Positions 42,674 through 51,446 of a stretch of 64,000 nt of DNA are shown in pieces. Numbering within the stretch: the stretch's first letter is position 1; each line of letters opens with the position of its first letter. Where the stretch lies: NCBI RefSeq assembly GCF_007483665.1, contig NZ_VIQO01000040.1:62001-126000 (forward strand), in the 5' to 3' direction. The DNA comes from Catellatospora sichuanensis (GTDB taxonomy: Bacteria; Actinomycetota; Actinomycetes; Mycobacteriales; Micromonosporaceae). Both the position numbers and the translations under genes were made by a program. The notes below the pieces were generated by a model that worked only from the letters and a program-made list of their open reading frames with translations, ran no database searches and had not been told where the DNA came from.

Positions 42674-43698
42674 CACACTTCGGACAGGTCTTCTCCGACA
42701 CGATCGAGGAGATGACCGAGCAGATCACGGGGCCGCCTGCGGGCCTCGCTGGGAACGCGATGGCACGTGGCCGGCGCCTGCGCCACCGGCGGCGGCTCAC
42801 CGCCGCGGGCGGTGCGCTGCTGGCATGCGCGGCGCTCGTGCTGCCGTGGGTGGTTCTGTCGCCGGCCGCGGACTCGCCCCAACCCGGATCGACGGCGGGG
42901 GTGGCCGCCACCGGCCGGCCGGCGGACACCGGACTGGTCGGCGGATGGGTCATCGTCGGCAACGGAAGTCGCGTCCTCGACCGCGCCACCGGGAAACTCG
43001 TCGAAATGGCCGGTTCGGTCCTGCCCGCACCGGCCGGCGGCCGGGTCCTGATCGAGGAGAGCGGAGGCGGGCTGCGGATCACCGACGCACACGGTTCTCC
43101 GCCGGTCGCCGTCGACCCCACCGACCTCGGCGGCGCCTACCAGTGGTCGCACACGGGCGAGTGGCTCGTCGGCCGGGCATCGCAGAAGGAACCGTTCCGA
43201 ATCGGCTTCGCCGTCATCGACGCCCGCACCGGCGCCGTGAGCAAACACTGGATCGACCGCTCCGCGCACGACTGCAGCCGGTGCTCGTTCAGCTGGACCC
43301 GCGACGGGCGCGAGATCGTCATGGCGGTCGCCGACCGGTCCGGTGGCGAGGGCGCGGAGAAGGTGCGCCGCTTGCAACTGTTCGATGCCGCCACGGGGGC
43401 GCCGACCCGCTCGCTTGCGATCACGGCGATGCCGTCGGGTCCGTACTCGTGGTCACCGGACGGGCGATACGTCATCGCCGACGTGGATGTCCTGGCGGGC
43501 CGGTGGCAGATCGTCGAACTCGCCACGGGCCAGGCCCGCCCGTTCCCTCACGACGCCGTCTGGGCTACCGACGACCGGCTCCTGGCCACCGACGACGGCA
43601 AGCTGCTCACCTTGAACCCCGACGGAGCGGTGCTGTCCACGGTCCAGATCAATCCTCCCGGCGAACGGGATGTGATCACTGTCGGCCCGCCGGCCTGA
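42670..43698 (+). CDS. Membrane-anchored beta-propeller protein, probable sigma-factor partner
   Basis: 342 aa from ATG 42670 (ATGA overlap with the sigma factor). A 45-residue cytosolic N-terminus (MTHFGQVFSDTIEEMTEQIT) could hold the sigma factor, one membrane helix follows (about 46-65 GGALLACAALVLPWVVL), and the extracytoplasmic part is a TolB/WD40-like propeller (GAYQWSHTGEWLVG; FSWTRDGREIVMAV; YSWSPDGRYVIADVD; DAVWATDDRLLATDDG). This arrangement is common for SigE-family operons and suggests anti-sigma or signal-sensing function, though no zinc-finger anti-sigma domain is present. Confidence 0.75.
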   Translation: MTHFGQVFSDTIEEMTEQITGPPAGLAGNAMARGRRLRHRRRLTAAGGALLACAALVLPWVVLSPAADSPQPGSTAGVAATGRPADTGLVGGWVIVGNGSRVLDRATGKLVEMAGSVLPAPAGGRVLIEESGGGLRITDAHGSPPVAVDPTDLGGAYQWSHTGEWLVGRASQKEPFRIGFAVIDARTGAVSKHWIDRSAHDCSRCSFSWTRDGREIVMAVADRSGGEGAEKVRRLQLFDAATGAPTRSLAITAMPSGPYSWSPDGRYVIADVDVLAGRWQIVELATGQARPFPHDAVWATDDRLLATDDGKLLTLNPDGAVLSTVQINPPGERDVITVGPPA

Positions 43699-43790
43699 CC
43701 CGTACGATGCCGCCGACGCCGGTCCACGCCCGGCGTCGGCGGGTACGCCCACCATCTTCAGCAGCCCAACGAGTGAATGGTCGTCGGTAT

Positions 43791-44273
43791 ATGGCGGTGA
43801 ACTGGGCCGATGACGCCCCTGACACCGAAGCAGTCTGGCCGCGGCTCACCCGGGCGGAGCAGGCGACGATCGAGCAGGTCGACGCCGACCGCCTGGAACG
43901 TGAACGCGCCGCGATGGCTGCCCGTCTCGCCGCCGCGTTGCCGGAGCCGCGGTATGCGGTGCGCAACCGGTTCAGGTACTGGGAGCACCTGGTCCGGCGA
44001 CTTGAGCAACGAACCCTCGGCGACGGTTACCTGATCGACCTCTATTTCAACGACCTGGCCAACCGCGACTCGCTCGATACGATCCTGGTCGCGCATCCGG
44101 GCCTGGCCGCTGGGCAGCTGGGCCCGCTGCTGGCCGCGCTGGATCGCCGGTTCGACGCGGCGACCGAGTTCGACGGCGGAGCCGAACGGCGGAGGTGGAC
44201 CTCGCGGTTCGACTCCGCACAGCTGAGTCCGCGCTGGTTGCGCAGGCCGCGCGAGCTGCCCTGGGAGCACTGA
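43791..44273 (+). CDS. Small soluble protein, unknown
   Basis: 160 aa from ATG 43791 (GTG 43797 possible). Helical: RLTRAEQATIEQVDADRLER, RERAAMAARLAAALPEPRYAV in part, then RYWEHLVRRLEQRTLGDGYL and LGPLLAALDRRFDAATEFDG, ending PRWLRRPRELPWEH. No motif recognised. Possibly cotranscribed with the sigma operon but separated by 92 nt. Confidence 0.55.
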   Translation: MAVNWADDAPDTEAVWPRLTRAEQATIEQVDADRLERERAAMAARLAAALPEPRYAVRNRFRYWEHLVRRLEQRTLGDGYLIDLYFNDLANRDSLDTILVAHPGLAAGQLGPLLAALDRRFDAATEFDGGAERRRWTSRFDSAQLSPRWLRRPRELPWEH

Positions 44274-44342
44274 TCGCCTGCACTCCCGATGATCACCCAG
44301 GCACTGCCATTGGTCATCGCCAGGCTGCTCGGCGCGGTGATC

Positions 44343-45119
44343 CTATTGCGGGCTCGGCCGCAGCTCGGCCCGCAGCTGCAGGAACCGGAACACTCCCGGC
44401 CGGCCGGCCACCGTCTGATACCTGTCGACGACGGCATCCACGAATGCGGGGACGTCTGCGGCCGGTAGCCGTGACGTCCAATCCGAGAACCCGACCGTGC
44501 ACCACTGCGCGAACTGATCACGGGAGCCGAAGTCCCATTCGCGGTCGACGACCGATTGCCGTGTGACTTGCAGACCTGCGCTGCCCGCGATCACGGGCAG
44601 ATCATCGGGCTCGATGTGCAGGTACGGTTGCGCGAAGTCGGCGAACGCTGGCGCCCAGCGCGAATCGCGCGTCACCGCCATCGCGACGCGCTCGACGCTC
44701 GGGCGGGAACCGTGGCAGACGAACTGCACGAGCGCTCGTCCGCCGGGTTGGAGCGCCGCGGCGATGTTGCGGTAGGCGGTCTCCTGGTCGGCGACCCAAT
44801 GCAGCGCGTTGAACGACACCACGAGGTCGAAGTCCGGCCCGAACCCCATGGTGGTGACGTCGCCGACCTGGAACGACACGTTCGTCAACTGGTCATCGGC
44901 AGCGCGAGCCGCCTCGATCATTCGTGGTGACGGATCGACGCCGAGGACGGACCCATCTGGCACGCGGGACGCGATCAGTCGTGTCACGCACCCGTCGCCA
45001 CAGCCCACGTCGAGCACGCGCTCGGTGCCCTCGACCGTGACGGACTCAAGGGAAGCCGTCGCCATCGCACGCTGCAACTCACTGATGTGCGCGTAGCCGG
45101 CGCCGTCCCAGTCGGCCAT
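44343..45119 (-). CDS. SAM-dependent methyltransferase, Tam-like
   Basis: 258 aa class I methyltransferase. SAM-binding motif I VLDVGCGDGCVTRLIAS (residues about 35-51), motif II VLGVDPSPRMIEAARA, motif III FDLVVSFNALHWV, motif IV ALQPGGRALVQF. The N-terminal WDGAGYAHISELQ and the C-terminal W/F-rich region resemble trans-aconitate 2-methyltransferases. Substrate unknown. It is preceded by a small gene whose stop touches its ATG. Confidence 0.88.
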   Translation of the reverse strand: MADWDGAGYAHISELQRAMATASLESVTVEGTERVLDVGCGDGCVTRLIASRVPDGSVLGVDPSPRMIEAARAADDQLTNVSFQVGDVTTMGFGPDFDLVVSFNALHWVADQETAYRNIAAALQPGGRALVQFVCHGSRPSVERVAMAVTRDSRWAPAFADFAQPYLHIEPDDLPVIAGSAGLQVTRQSVVDREWDFGSRDQFAQWCTVGFSDWTSRLPAADVPAFVDAVVDRYQTVAGRPGVFRFLQLRAELRPSPQ

Positions 45120-45323
45120 TCACGCTCCCGGCCGCGTCGGTGGTGCGTCGTTCGGCGCGAGGTGCGCACCGACCTGGCGCAGAAGCGCATCTCTACCGTT
45201 CGAGTACAGGCCGTCGTCGTCGAACGCACCCGGCTCGCGGGTGACCGCCACGGTGATCGCGATCTTCGCCGGCGGCACAGGCGCGTTCATGGCTGCGCAC
45301 ATGATGCATTCTCTCGCCTTCAA
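45120..45323 (-). CDS. Small coupled protein upstream of the methyltransferase
   Basis: Up to 67 aa; an internal ATG gives 56 residues (MNAPVPPAKIAITVAVTREP ... SNGRDALLRQVGAHLAPNDA). Its stop codon abuts the methyltransferase ATG, suggesting translational coupling. No motif, and a purely accidental frame is possible. Confidence 0.35.
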   Translation of the reverse strand: MKARECIMCAAMNAPVPPAKIAITVAVTREPGAFDDDGLYSNGRDALLRQVGAHLAPNDAPPTRPGA

Positions 45324-45495
45324 AGGGAGAAAACCGATCGACGCCTTTTCTGGACTGGTTCAAATGGCGCAGGCTCGCAACTTGTCACGCGAGGATCTAG
45401 ACGCTCGTAGGATCTTTTGCAGCGATCTGCATCGGGTTGCGAGGAGGCCGACTCTAGCTTGATGTTCTTTACTACTTCTACCTAGAGTTGCTTTC

Positions 45496-46110
45496 ATGGG
45501 CAAGGTTTACCGGATTTCGGAGTTCGCGGAGCGCATCGGGCGCTCCGCGAGCACCGTGCGCCGCTGGGAGGCAGAAGGCCGAATCACCGCCCGACGCACG
45601 CACACTGGGCAGCGATATTTCGACGAATCCGACGTCTTTGCCGTACTCACCCCCGGCTTCACACGTGACGACCGCAAGGTGATCGTCTACTGCCGCGTGT
45701 CCTCCGCCGGCCAGCGCGACGACCTGGCATCCCAGCGCGCCGCGATGGAAACGTTCTGCCTCGCCCGAGGGCTGGCCGTTCACGAGTGGGTCAGCGAGAT
45801 CGGCGGCGGCATGAACCTGTTGCGGCCGAAGCTGATCGACATCATGCGCCGTGTTAAGGCCGGGCTGGTGTCTACGCTGGTCGTGGCCCACAAGGACCGG
45901 CTGGCCCGGTTCGGTTTCGACTATCTCGCCCACGAGGCCGAAGCCGCCGGATGTGAGCTGCTGGTGGCCGATCAGGAGTCACTGTCCCCGCAGGAAGAAA
46001 TGGTCGCTGATCTGCTCGCGATCGTGCACACCTTCTCGTGTCGCCTATACGGACTGCGCCGATACGAGAAGTCGATGAAAGCCGATGATCTGATCGGGAG
46101 CGGATCGTGA
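45496..46110 (+). CDS. tnpA: IS607-family serine recombinase/transposase (TnpA)
   Basis: 204 aa. N-terminal MerR-type HTH (YRISEFAERIGRSASTVRRW, residues about 5-24) then a resolvase catalytic domain: VIVYCRVSSAGQRDDLASQR with the active serine in YCRVSS (about residue 69-70) and conserved Arg residues, LVVAHKDRLARFGFDYL. The layout and length are those of IS607 transposases, which excise circular intermediates and insert with little target specificity. The stop overlaps the TnpB start (GTGA). Confidence 0.93.
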   Translation: MGKVYRISEFAERIGRSASTVRRWEAEGRITARRTHTGQRYFDESDVFAVLTPGFTRDDRKVIVYCRVSSAGQRDDLASQRAAMETFCLARGLAVHEWVSEIGGGMNLLRPKLIDIMRRVKAGLVSTLVVAHKDRLARFGFDYLAHEAEAAGCELLVADQESLSPQEEMVADLLAIVHTFSCRLYGLRRYEKSMKADDLIGSGS

Positions 46111-47489
46111 GGGTCACCCGGATCGCGTACTCGCACCGGCTCAACCCCGGCAAGTACGCCCAGCTCGAAGAGCAGGCCCGCCGTCTGGGCCGGGTCCGCT
46201 GTGAGGTCTGGCGGCGCTACGGCTCCGTCGCCGGGGCCGCATTGTCCGATCGGCAGGTCCGGGACCGGTGGCTGGCCGAGGGCACGCACCGCACCTTCGG
46301 GGTGCTGGCCAATGCGTGGAAGGAGACGGTCCGCGACGCGATGGCCGACATCGCCGCGCACCGGGCCGCGGCGAAGGTGAGGGTGCGCCGCGCGATCGGT
46401 CGGCGCACCACCGACCCGGCCGAGCGCAAGCGGCTGTTCATCACGTTGAGAACCGAACGATGGGCGGCTGATCCCTACCTGGCCCGGCAGATGCGCCGGC
46501 ACTGGCGACGCGGCCACAACCGCACCCACGACCAGATCATCGTGCGTGCCGACCAGCACAACACCAGGGCCGACGCCCGCGGCCGGCTGTGGCTGGCCGT
46601 CTCGGGCCTGCGCCAGCGCGCGATGGTGAGGATCGGGCTGAACACCACCCTGGCACCGGCCGGCACGCTGCGGCTGATCCTGCGCGGCGGCCGGGTGGAG
46701 ATTCACTACCAGATCGACTCCGCCGCCATGCCCACCTCGCAACGCCCCTGCGGCACTGGTGCAGTGGGTGTGGACAAGGGCTACACCGAGGCGCTGACCG
46801 ATTCCGACGGTGACCACCACGGCACCGGCCTCGGTGCGCTGCTGACCGCCGAGTCGGACCGGATCAAGGAGCGCAACCGGCGGCGGGCGAAGCTGCGTTC
46901 GATCGCGAACTCGGCCGAGCAGCGCCGCGACAGGGCAAAAGCCAACCGGATTCGCAAGAACAACCTCGGCACCGTGAAGCGGGACCGGCAGGCCGCCAAG
47001 CACCGGGCCCGGGTGCGTACGGAGATCTTCGCCGCCGTGCACGCCGTGGTCGACAAGGCGTCCACAGTCGTCGCCGAGGACCTCACCAAGACCTTCGCCG
47101 GGCGTAAACCGCTCGGTAAGAACATGAACCGACGTCTCGCCGGGTGGACCAAAGGGGTCACCGCCGAGGCATTGAAGAACGTGTCGGAGCGCAGAGGTTC
47201 TGCGCTCGTGCACGTCAACGCCGCCTACACCTCACAAGTCTGTTCCGGCTGCGGTGCCCTCGGGGACCGCAGCGGGGACCGGCTTCACTGCACTGTGTGC
47301 GGGGTGGTGTGGCAGGCCGACGTGAACGCCGCGATCAACGTCCTGCAACGACATGGTGATCCCGACATCACCCTGCACACCCCACACCGAGTGGTGAAGC
47401 AGATCGTGCAGGCACGGGCCGATCGCCATCGGAGCAGACTGCCGCTCCCGGACTCCAGCCTGAGTGTTCAGCAGACGGAGAGCGAATAA
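46107..47489 (+). CDS. tnpB: TnpB RNA-guided nuclease (IS607-type)
   Basis: 460 aa, full length. RuvC-I Asp in GAVGVDKGYTEALTD, Glu in STVVAEDLTKTFAG, zinc finger CSGCGALG ... CTVCGVVW and the last RuvC Asp in QADVNAAINVLQ. All catalytic residues are present, so the nuclease should be active if an omega-RNA is made. The N-terminal WED/REC-like part is rich in Arg/Lys (RQMRRHWRRGHNRTHDQIIV). TnpB cuts DNA at the empty donor site and helps the element persist. A gene starts 58 nt later (MBL-fold), so the guide segment must fall in the tnpB 3' end and this gap. Confidence 0.93.
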   Translation: MRVTRIAYSHRLNPGKYAQLEEQARRLGRVRCEVWRRYGSVAGAALSDRQVRDRWLAEGTHRTFGVLANAWKETVRDAMADIAAHRAAAKVRVRRAIGRRTTDPAERKRLFITLRTERWAADPYLARQMRRHWRRGHNRTHDQIIVRADQHNTRADARGRLWLAVSGLRQRAMVRIGLNTTLAPAGTLRLILRGGRVEIHYQIDSAAMPTSQRPCGTGAVGVDKGYTEALTDSDGDHHGTGLGALLTAESDRIKERNRRRAKLRSIANSAEQRRDRAKANRIRKNNLGTVKRDRQAAKHRARVRTEIFAAVHAVVDKASTVVAEDLTKTFAGRKPLGKNMNRRLAGWTKGVTAEALKNVSERRGSALVHVNAAYTSQVCSGCGALGDRSGDRLHCTVCGVVWQADVNAAINVLQRHGDPDITLHTPHRVVKQIVQARADRHRSRLPLPDSSLSVQQTESE

Positions 47490-47546
47490 TCCGAATACCT
47501 CACTCAGCGATGAACAGGTGTGAGGAACAAAAAGGAAGCAGGAACG

Positions 47547-48731
47547 ATGGCTGATGCCGAAGTTCACGAGATAGCCCCGAACCTCTGCGTCATCGAGGGT
47601 CACCACCCCCACCGCATGTGGGAAGACCCGGATATTCCGAGCATCGCGGTCTACAGGGGCGCATCGACTCTCTACCTGTTCGACACCGGCGTCGGTCCAC
47701 CGCAGCGAAACTCGATCCTCGAGATGGCGGCGAGGTACGGACCGGCCGACGAAGTGCTCATCCTGTCCAGCCACGGGCACATCGACCATCTCGGCAACAA
47801 CGACGTCGTCGACGACATCCCCGCGACGACCAAGCGGAACTACTTCCCGCGGGCCGGCCGGCCCGGACTCGACCCCAAGACGTTCTTCCGGGCGATGTAC
47901 GAGCGGGGCGCGCCGTATTTCGACTACGCAGACGGCTTGAACCTCGACGCGGATACGGTCGGTTCACTTCTGCGCGGCGTCGGCGCCGACGATCGGGCGA
48001 CGCCCGGCAACATCGCCGACCTCGGCGCCGCCATCGAGGCCGCCGGCGTAGCTCCGGCGATCTCGAAGTTCCTACCGGGGCTTGTCGTCGACATTCTGAT
48101 GAGCACCTACCCGCCCGTGAACATCCGTGCCGAGTCGATGCGCGACTACGAGGAGCTCGGCCCTGCGCAAGACATCACGATCGGCCAGACGACGTGGAGC
48201 GGATGGACGTTCGGCGGCGGCGAGGTACACGTCTTCCAGACCGCGGGCCATTCGGCCGGAGGCTGCGTCTTCTACGTCCCCGAGCATCGTTTCCTCATGT
48301 TCGCGGACGAGACGACGGGCATCCCGATCTGGGCGGACACCAACCCGGCCAACACGGTCCGCACGATGCAACGCGCACTGCAGATGATGGACTCCGGCCA
48401 CATCGTCACGGTGTGCGCGGGCCACCGCCCGATGCTGCCCCTGTCCGATGCCGAAGCACGTGCCACCCTTGGCGGAGTCATCGCGGGTGCGGAAGAATTC
48501 ACGGCGACCGTGCGCGACGGGATCGCGAAACACCCCGACGGCATATGCATCGACGAGCTCTACGCCGAGCTGATCTCGGCCGCCGCGCCAGAGTCGATGA
48601 TCGCGCTGTTGAAGCGGCTCCAGTTCCCGGTGTTCGCGACCTTCCTCAAGCTGACGCTGGCCAACGAGTGCCTGCTGCAGGGCTACCAGCAGGGGCGCGA
48701 CGACAGGGGCCGCATCACGTTCCGTGTCTGA
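47547..48731 (+). CDS. Metallo-beta-lactamase-fold hydrolase
   Basis: 394 aa from ATG 47547 (AAAGGAAG before it; the frame is open to 47520). The metal-binding motif is SSHGHIDHLGNND (His76, His78, Asp80, His81), further ligands are in QTAGHSAGGCVFYV and MFADET. Strands TLYLFDTGVGP precede. The long middle segment (FRAMYERGAPYF) and the C-terminal helical domain (ALLKRLQFPVFATFLKL) make it longer than plain MBL enzymes and recall alkylsulfatase/hydrolase-type MBL proteins. Substrate unknown. It follows the IS607 element directly. Confidence 0.85.
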   Translation: MADAEVHEIAPNLCVIEGHHPHRMWEDPDIPSIAVYRGASTLYLFDTGVGPPQRNSILEMAARYGPADEVLILSSHGHIDHLGNNDVVDDIPATTKRNYFPRAGRPGLDPKTFFRAMYERGAPYFDYADGLNLDADTVGSLLRGVGADDRATPGNIADLGAAIEAAGVAPAISKFLPGLVVDILMSTYPPVNIRAESMRDYEELGPAQDITIGQTTWSGWTFGGGEVHVFQTAGHSAGGCVFYVPEHRFLMFADETTGIPIWADTNPANTVRTMQRALQMMDSGHIVTVCAGHRPMLPLSDAEARATLGGVIAGAEEFTATVRDGIAKHPDGICIDELYAELISAAAPESMIALLKRLQFPVFATFLKLTLANECLLQGYQQGRDDRGRITFRV

Positions 48732-48918
48732 GGGCCCTTGCCCTGGACGTGAATGTTGTGGTGCCGGACCGGCAGGCATCGTGACGTGACCCCGGCGCGG
48801 TCGCCGACCCGGATCGAACCACCGCCGCCGGAACCAGGAACTAGACCGCGGTCGCCGGTGCCGCTCCAACCGACCCTGGCCGGAGGCGGGCAGGGACCGC
48901 TGGATCCGATCTGCGGGC

Positions 48919-50142
48919 CTAGAAGCCAGAGTGCAGGCTGGGACCGGCATGGCCGTGGTCGTCGGGGCCGTCGAGCCTGCGGTTGGGCGGGAGTCCGTCG
49001 TCCAGATCCGTGCGGAGCGGGTGCGAGCCGGGGGCGGATGGTGGGATGGGAGTTTCAAAAATTTCGAAGTCGGTGTCGGCAGGGTGGAAGGGGTCCGCGT
49101 TCAGGTCGATGTCCGCAGCTTTCAGGCCGACGTCGACGACGGTGGTCTGCGTGCCGCCGACGATTTGGACGCCGTGAGCGTCTGCCACGCGGAGGACCGA
49201 GACGTCGTGGACGTCGTACTGCACCGCGTGCACGCGGCCGTCGGTCCACACGATGGCGAGTTCGGACAGCTCGTCGCACAGCAGGTCGATCAGCTCGGCC
49301 ATGGCCGAGTCGCGGCCCGGCGGCGGGCAGACGACGTCCACGAGCAGCTGGGCGAGAGCACCGTTGCCCTGCAGGAGCGAGACGCCGTCAGGCAAGCCGG
49401 TGATCCCGTACACGAAGCGGTTGTGCTGCTCACCGTCGTCGCTGATCTGAACGCCGCGCACGTCGAATGTCAGCAGGTCGCGGAGGAACTCGACGATCGG
49501 ACCGTACCGGTCGCCGACCGTCAAGGTCAGCGGCGCGGGTGTCCAGGTCCAGCCAGGGCGCATCAACGCCCCCACCAGTTGGTCTCTCAGGCCGCGATCA
49601 CCGGGTCGGGTCTGGAGCGCACGGATGAGCCACGCGATGGCAGGACGGCGCAGCAGGTCGTCGAAGCTGATCGCCGCCCCGCGCGTCTCGAGGATGAAAC
49701 GGTTGACCTGGAGGTTGCGGTGCCCGATCTGGACGCCCCTGACGTTGTGCAAAGTGAGATGCAGGTCCGCGAGCGGGTCACGGGTGGTGTCGGGTGACGA
49801 TGCCGCCACCAGCAGCAGCTCGGCGAGGCCGAACGCGGGCAGTTCGTCGTTGCGGCCTACCCGCAGCCGGTGGGGCAGATCCATGTATCGGAGCGGCGAA
49901 CCCGACAGGAGCCGCAACCAGAATCCCTGATATCCGTACAGGGCGAGGGCGTTCGGGTTCAACAGGTCGCTGATGAGGAAGTCGACGGTCCGGGATTCGC
50001 TGGAAGACGCGTCGTCATCGTCGTCTGCGCCGTGGTGCCGGACGACTCGTTCGACGAGCAGATGTCCGTGCCCGGTGTCCGTCCACAGCCAGGAGATGTA
50101 CAGCACGACCTGCGGCGGCTCGTCGTTCCATGTGGGATACAC
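48919..50142 (-). CDS. Protein with repeated RHIM-like GVQIG amyloid-signalling motifs
   Basis: 407 aa, no signal peptide or membrane helix; starts at GTG 50142. Three spaced copies of a motif resembling the RHIM/BASS3-type amyloid signalling motif (G-V-Q-I-G-x-x-N-x-Q-x-N-x-F) are visible: VRGVQIGHRNLQVNRF (residues 134-149), VRGVQISDDGEQHNRF (228-243) and a degenerate HGVQIVGGTQ (323-332). Each follows a beta-strand-like L-T-[LFV]. Between them lie helical segments (LADLHLTLHN; DDLLRRPAIAWLIRALQ; AELIDLLCDELSELAIVW). An acidic stretch DDDDDASSSESR is near 40-50. The upstream gene in the same operon carries the same motif. Function is inferred: assembly by beta-templated interaction between the two proteins. 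No enzymatic domain recognised. Confidence 0.7.
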   Translation of the reverse strand: MYPTWNDEPPQVVLYISWLWTDTGHGHLLVERVVRHHGADDDDDASSSESRTVDFLISDLLNPNALALYGYQGFWLRLLSGSPLRYMDLPHRLRVGRNDELPAFGLAELLLVAASSPDTTRDPLADLHLTLHNVRGVQIGHRNLQVNRFILETRGAAISFDDLLRRPAIAWLIRALQTRPGDRGLRDQLVGALMRPGWTWTPAPLTLTVGDRYGPIVEFLRDLLTFDVRGVQISDDGEQHNRFVYGITGLPDGVSLLQGNGALAQLLVDVVCPPPGRDSAMAELIDLLCDELSELAIVWTDGRVHAVQYDVHDVSVLRVADAHGVQIVGGTQTTVVDVGLKAADIDLNADPFHPADTDFEIFETPIPPSAPGSHPLRTDLDDGLPPNRRLDGPDDHGHAGPSLHSGF

Positions 50143-50147
50143 GGCGG

Positions 50148-50570
50148 TCAGCGCCTCCGCCCGGTCAGTGCGCGAAACAGCGTGGAGATTGCCTCGAGCA
50201 GGCCGGCACCGTTGTGCTGCACGGGGCGGTAACCGCCGATCTGGACTCCGCGCATGTTACGTGCGTTGATCGTCAGGCCTCCCGATGTGGCCGGGTCGCC
50301 GGGCGCGCCGGAGCCGGGCTCGGCGGTGGGGCGTGCCGTGGACCGGGTCGCGGTCCAGATGGAGAATCCGAGGCCGGTGACCCCGGCGACGGCGCCGACG
50401 ACGCTCGCCAGCCGGTCGGCCTGCTCCAGTCCGATGAACAGGAAGGTCACGCCGAGCGCGGCGACGACGATGCCGGTCACCACCGGCACTGCTCGAGAGG
50501 TGCGCATGGATGGATTGTCCGACCGGCGCGCCACCACGTCGATGACGGATTCGCGTCGAACGATGAGCAC
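50148..50570 (-). CDS. Two-helix membrane protein with C-terminal RHIM-like motif
   Basis: 140 aa (119 if it starts at ATG 50507). Two membrane helices (about residues 28-47 PVVTGIVVAALGVTFLFIG; 53-71 LASVVGAVAGVTGLGFSIW), a Pro/Ser/Thr/Gly-rich linker (78-97), then LTINARNMRGVQIGGY, RPVQHN (motif 106-120) and a helical tail LLEAISTLFRALTG. It precedes the 407-aa motif protein by 5 nt. A membrane-anchored amyloid-motif protein with a soluble partner is the arrangement expected of a signalling pair. Confidence 0.65.
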   Translation of the reverse strand: MLIVRRESVIDVVARRSDNPSMRTSRAVPVVTGIVVAALGVTFLFIGLEQADRLASVVGAVAGVTGLGFSIWTATRSTARPTAEPGSGAPGDPATSGGLTINARNMRGVQIGGYRPVQHNGAGLLEAISTLFRALTGRRR

Positions 50571-50638
50571 TGTTCAATTGCCAGATCAGCCGGTGTCGAG
50601 TGTGGCTTGGAGCCGGCCGGGCACGGTGCTCCGCTCCG

Positions 50639-51283
50639 CTAGCCGATGCCCAGGACGGGCAGGCACTCCTCGACGCCGGTCAGTTCGATGTCGTCTCGGC
50701 GGACCCGTTGCCACGCGTCCCGGGTGAGCCGCCACTGTTGGATCCGCGCGGGCTCGCCTCGGCGGGTGTCCCAGTCCGTGCCGTTCGGTTCGTAGCCCAG
50801 GCCATGGGAGACGCGGTTGGACGCTTCGTTGTCGACGAAGGCGTCACTGCCGGCTTCGCGTGCGCCCAGCCCGGCGAAGGCCAGCTGCAGGATCGCCGCC
50901 CGCATCTCCTTGCCGAGCCCCTGTCCGCGGCTGCCGGGGGCCAGCCACGAGAAGCTGGACACCGTGCCGAACCGCGTGAAGTTCTTGCCGATGAGGTCCT
51001 GCATACCGACCGGTTCGCCGTCGACGAGCACGGCGAAGTACAGCCGCCACGCATCCGGGCTCACGCGGCCGCGGCCGGCCCAGATGCCCCGCAGCCATTG
51101 CCATTCGCGTTCGGGGCTGTCGGCGTAGAACGAGATCGGGTCGTCGAACGGCCACGGCTCGGCGTCGGCGACCCCGGCCCGCACGAGCGGCACAAGACGT
51201 TCCAGCAGCTCGTCGGACGCGCCGGCCAGCGTCAGGCGCGGCGTGCGGACTTCGACGTTCAGCGGGGGATAGGTGTGGGCCAC
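50639..51283 (-). CDS. GNAT-family acetyltransferase (RimJ/RimL-like)
   Basis: 214 aa. LNVEVRTPRLTLAGASDELL at the N-terminus, YFAVLVDGEPVGMQDLIGKN (strand beta-4), FSWLAPGSRGQGLGKEMRAA (acetyl-CoA loop R-x-x-G-x-G/A) and ASNRVSHGLGYEPNGT near the end are the marks of RimJ/RimL-type N-acetyltransferases. Substrate unknown, possibly an amino terminus of a protein or an antibiotic. Monocistronic. Confidence 0.87.
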   Translation of the reverse strand: MAHTYPPLNVEVRTPRLTLAGASDELLERLVPLVRAGVADAEPWPFDDPISFYADSPEREWQWLRGIWAGRGRVSPDAWRLYFAVLVDGEPVGMQDLIGKNFTRFGTVSSFSWLAPGSRGQGLGKEMRAAILQLAFAGLGAREAGSDAFVDNEASNRVSHGLGYEPNGTDWDTRRGEPARIQQWRLTRDAWQRVRRDDIELTGVEECLPVLGIG

Positions 51284-51446
51284 GCCCGGACGGTAGCCAG
51301 CCCGTCGGGCCGCCGCATCCGGTTTCCCTGGGCGGTGTCCTGTACGTCATCGGAGCCAGAAGCTGGTGGCGGCGATGGTGACTTCGGCTTGGTGGTGGGC
51401 GGCGCGGCGGGTGATCTGGTCGTCGCGTTCCGGCTGATGGCCGCGT

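Larger units (their letters stand above)
45470..47545 (+). mobile_element. IS607-type insertion element (serine recombinase + TnpB)
   Basis: Two overlapping plus-strand genes, a small serine recombinase with a MerR-like HTH and a full-length TnpB, define an IS607-group element. The boundaries are estimates: the AT-rich left end lies near 45440-45490 (CTAGAGTTGCTTTC before the tnpA start), and the right end, which should contain the omega-RNA overlapping the tnpB 3' end, lies between about 47400 and 47545. IS607 elements have no long inverted repeats, so eye inspection cannot fix the ends. The flanks are not obviously interrupted genes. Confidence 0.8.

Noticed and set aside
48919-50570. A direct functional link between the RHIM-like pair and the NACHT protein at 25195
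   Set aside because: The NACHT N-terminus has no GVQIG motif and the loci are 20 kb apart; pairing would be speculation.
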